9,361 nucleotides of DNA. Source: Acidobacteriota bacterium. Lineage in GTDB: Bacteria > Acidobacteriota > Terriglobia > Acidoferrales > UBA7541. Position numbers and translations under genes: made by a program. The notes beneath the pieces were generated by a model. The model was not told where the DNA came from. It searched no databases and saw only the letters and a list, made by a program, of their open reading frames with translations. The DNA lies in assembly GCA_019239815.1 (NCBI GenBank), contig JAFAZL010000365.1, positions 1-9,361 of the forward strand, written 5' to 3'. The first letter of the stretch is position 1. The number at the start of each line of letters is the position of its first letter. Of this stretch, positions 8,881 to 9,361 are shown piece after piece.

Positions 8881-9029
8881 GTTGTTTTTGCCTCTCTCTT
8901 GTGCGCTTTCGTCTCGCTCAAGAGGTAAGATGCCGTCACCTCTCTTTCGGTGCCCAAAATTTTGCGAAACTTTGAACTTAAACTTTCTTCATATTTTTCT
9001 TGACAGGTTTTAAAGTTAAACGCGAACAT
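8877..9029 (-). CDS. Tentative small ORF coupled to the 72-residue ORF
   Basis: A 50-residue, strongly hydrophilic Lys/Glu-rich ORF runs from ATG (complement of 9027-9029). It ends at TGA (complement of 8877-8879), inside the next start codon (ATGA). The overlap is the main argument for it. No good ribosome binding site precedes the ATG, and no family is recognised. The frame can be extended upstream to a GTG at 9128, giving 83 residues. That extension crosses the GC-rich hairpin block and reads as Pro/Arg/Gly-rich low-quality protein, so I do not favour it. Confidence 0.3.
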   Translation of the reverse strand: MFAFNFKTCQEKYEESLSSKFRKILGTEREVTASYLLSETKAHKREAKTT

Positions 9030-9044
9030 TGGGTTGTTCGTTGT

Positions 9045-9088
9045 CCGGGGAGAGCTCCCCGGCTTTCGGGGGTCGGCTCGATTCCCCG
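9045..9088. other. GC-rich block of four alternately pairing segments
   Basis: Four segments alternate G-rich and C-rich: CCGGGG (9045-9050), CCCCGG (9057-9062), CGGGGG (9067-9072) and CCCCG (9084-9088). The first can pair with the second (7 bp including A9051-T56, 4-base loop), the second with the third (5 bp, 5-base loop), and the third with the fourth (5 bp, 12-base loop). The 1:2 plus 3:4 fold excludes the 2:3 fold, as in attenuator leaders. It lies upstream of the partial gene at 9207, and on the other strand 15 bases before the ATG at 9029. GC-rich repeats can produce such pairings by chance. Confidence 0.4.
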
Positions 9089-9161
9089 CAATTCTCGCCG
9101 TAGTAGCCAGAACGGACCAGTCCTCCACGAGTCACTGTGAACCTCGGTGTAAATCAAGAGC

Positions 9162-9189
9162 GCGCTACACGTGTGTATGCGCACTTTTT
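9162..9189 (+). terminator. Hairpin plus T-run: candidate terminator, attenuator or operator
   Basis: GCGCTACA (9162-9169) pairs with TGTATGCGC (9174-9182) with one bulged T (9178) and a CGTG tetraloop. The sequence ACTTTTT (9183-9189) follows. This is the form of a plus-strand intrinsic terminator. It ends only 17 bases before the GTG start at 9207, so it could act as an attenuator in that gene's leader. As DNA, the same dyad (with the perfect palindrome ACACGTGT at 9167-9174) could be a repressor operator. Confidence 0.45.
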
Positions 9190-9206
9190 GAACGAGGTTT
9201 AACGCA

Positions 9207-9361
9207 GTGGCGGCAACAAAGCCTGAAGTAATTTCTTCCCTAGATCCGCAAGACTTAATTTCAATCCAAGAACTCGCGCGCCGTTTGAGGCCAGATATTT
9301 CGCTCGAAAAGGGCGTCGCGTGGATTCGCGAAAAAACTCGGCGGCGATGCCCGAATCCCAT
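9207..9361 (+). CDS. Helix-turn-helix (excisionase/AlpA-like) protein, 5' part only
   Basis: About 51 codons are visible before the window ends. After a short leader the protein reads LISIQELARRL...VAWIREKTRRRCPNP. This resembles small helix-turn-helix proteins of the excisionase/AlpA/MerR-like type, in which IQELARRL is the first helix and the segment around VAWIREKTRRR is the recognition helix. Such proteins are commonly found next to tyrosine integrases and direct excision or control element genes. The GTG start at 9207 is the first possible start after an in-frame stop at 9189-9191 and has GAGG at 9194-9197, nine bases upstream. The C-terminal half, including any wing, is missing from the window. 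The overlapping minus-strand frame is Arg/Ser/Gly-rich and is taken as a shadow. Confidence 0.7.
   Translation, partial: MAATKPEVISSLDPQDLISIQELARRLRPDISLEKGVAWIREKTRRRCPNP

Noticed and set aside
9061..9095. T-arm-like sequence GGCTCGATTCC suggesting a tRNA or an att fragment of one
   Set aside because: The flanking five bases do not pair as a T-stem, there is no matching acceptor stem or anticodon arm, and no CCA end. It does not fold as a tRNA.
8978..9361. Minus-strand ORF (127 codons) running to the window end
   Set aside because: It overlaps the better supported GTG-started HTH gene. Its translation is low-complexity Arg/Ser/Gly and crosses the GC-rich hairpin block.

Overview
The window holds the membrane-distal part of a bacterial F-type ATP synthase operon, a glutaredoxin-like gene, an amino-sugar deacetylase gene on the opposite strand, and the left edge of what looks like an integrated mobile element. 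Base composition is fairly GC-rich. The b subunit carries a signal-like N-terminal extension, and the integrase and the partial helix-turn-helix protein resemble proteins I associate with Acidobacteriota. I therefore favour an acidobacterium, but this is a family-resemblance inference made without a search.

Layout. (1) 34-5770, plus strand: atpF (b), atpH (delta), atpA (alpha), atpG (gamma), atpD (beta), atpC (epsilon). These give all the F1 subunits plus one b-type stalk subunit. Subunits a and c are not in the window; they would lie upstream or elsewhere. Genes are tightly packed (4-base overlap atpF/atpH, 8-base gap atpG/atpD) except for a 187-base gap between atpH and atpA. That gap begins with an in-frame 18-bp tandem duplication of the end of atpH. 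(2) 5804-6058: a small CPDC glutaredoxin/NrdH-like protein, 33 bases after atpC and probably on the same transcript. (3) 6086-7252, minus strand: nagA, N-acetylglucosamine-6-phosphate deacetylase, convergent with the glutaredoxin gene. (4) 7253-7466: a gap with no complete gene, holding nagA upstream sequence, a hairpin and an 11-bp tandem repeat next to the integrase. (5) 7467-8654: a full-length tyrosine recombinase with a complete catalytic set. (6) 8655-9206: an AT-richer stretch with two small, uncertain minus-strand ORFs joined by an ATGA overlap, a hairpin shared by two convergent stop codons, a GC-rich block with alternative pairings, and a terminator- or operator-like dyad. (7) 9207-9361: the start of a GTG-initiated helix-turn-helix (excisionase/AlpA-like) gene that runs off the end.

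How it works together: the atp genes build the catalytic head and stalks of ATP synthase. The glutaredoxin and NagA are housekeeping neighbours (thiol redox; cell-wall or chitin amino-sugar recycling). From about 7.3 kb the content changes from core metabolism to integration functions, so the element boundary probably lies between nagA and the integrase. The cargo, and any defence or other novel system, would lie to the right beyond this window. I see no convincing new multi-gene system inside the window. The most interesting parts are the element edge and the structured 9.0-9.2 kb region.
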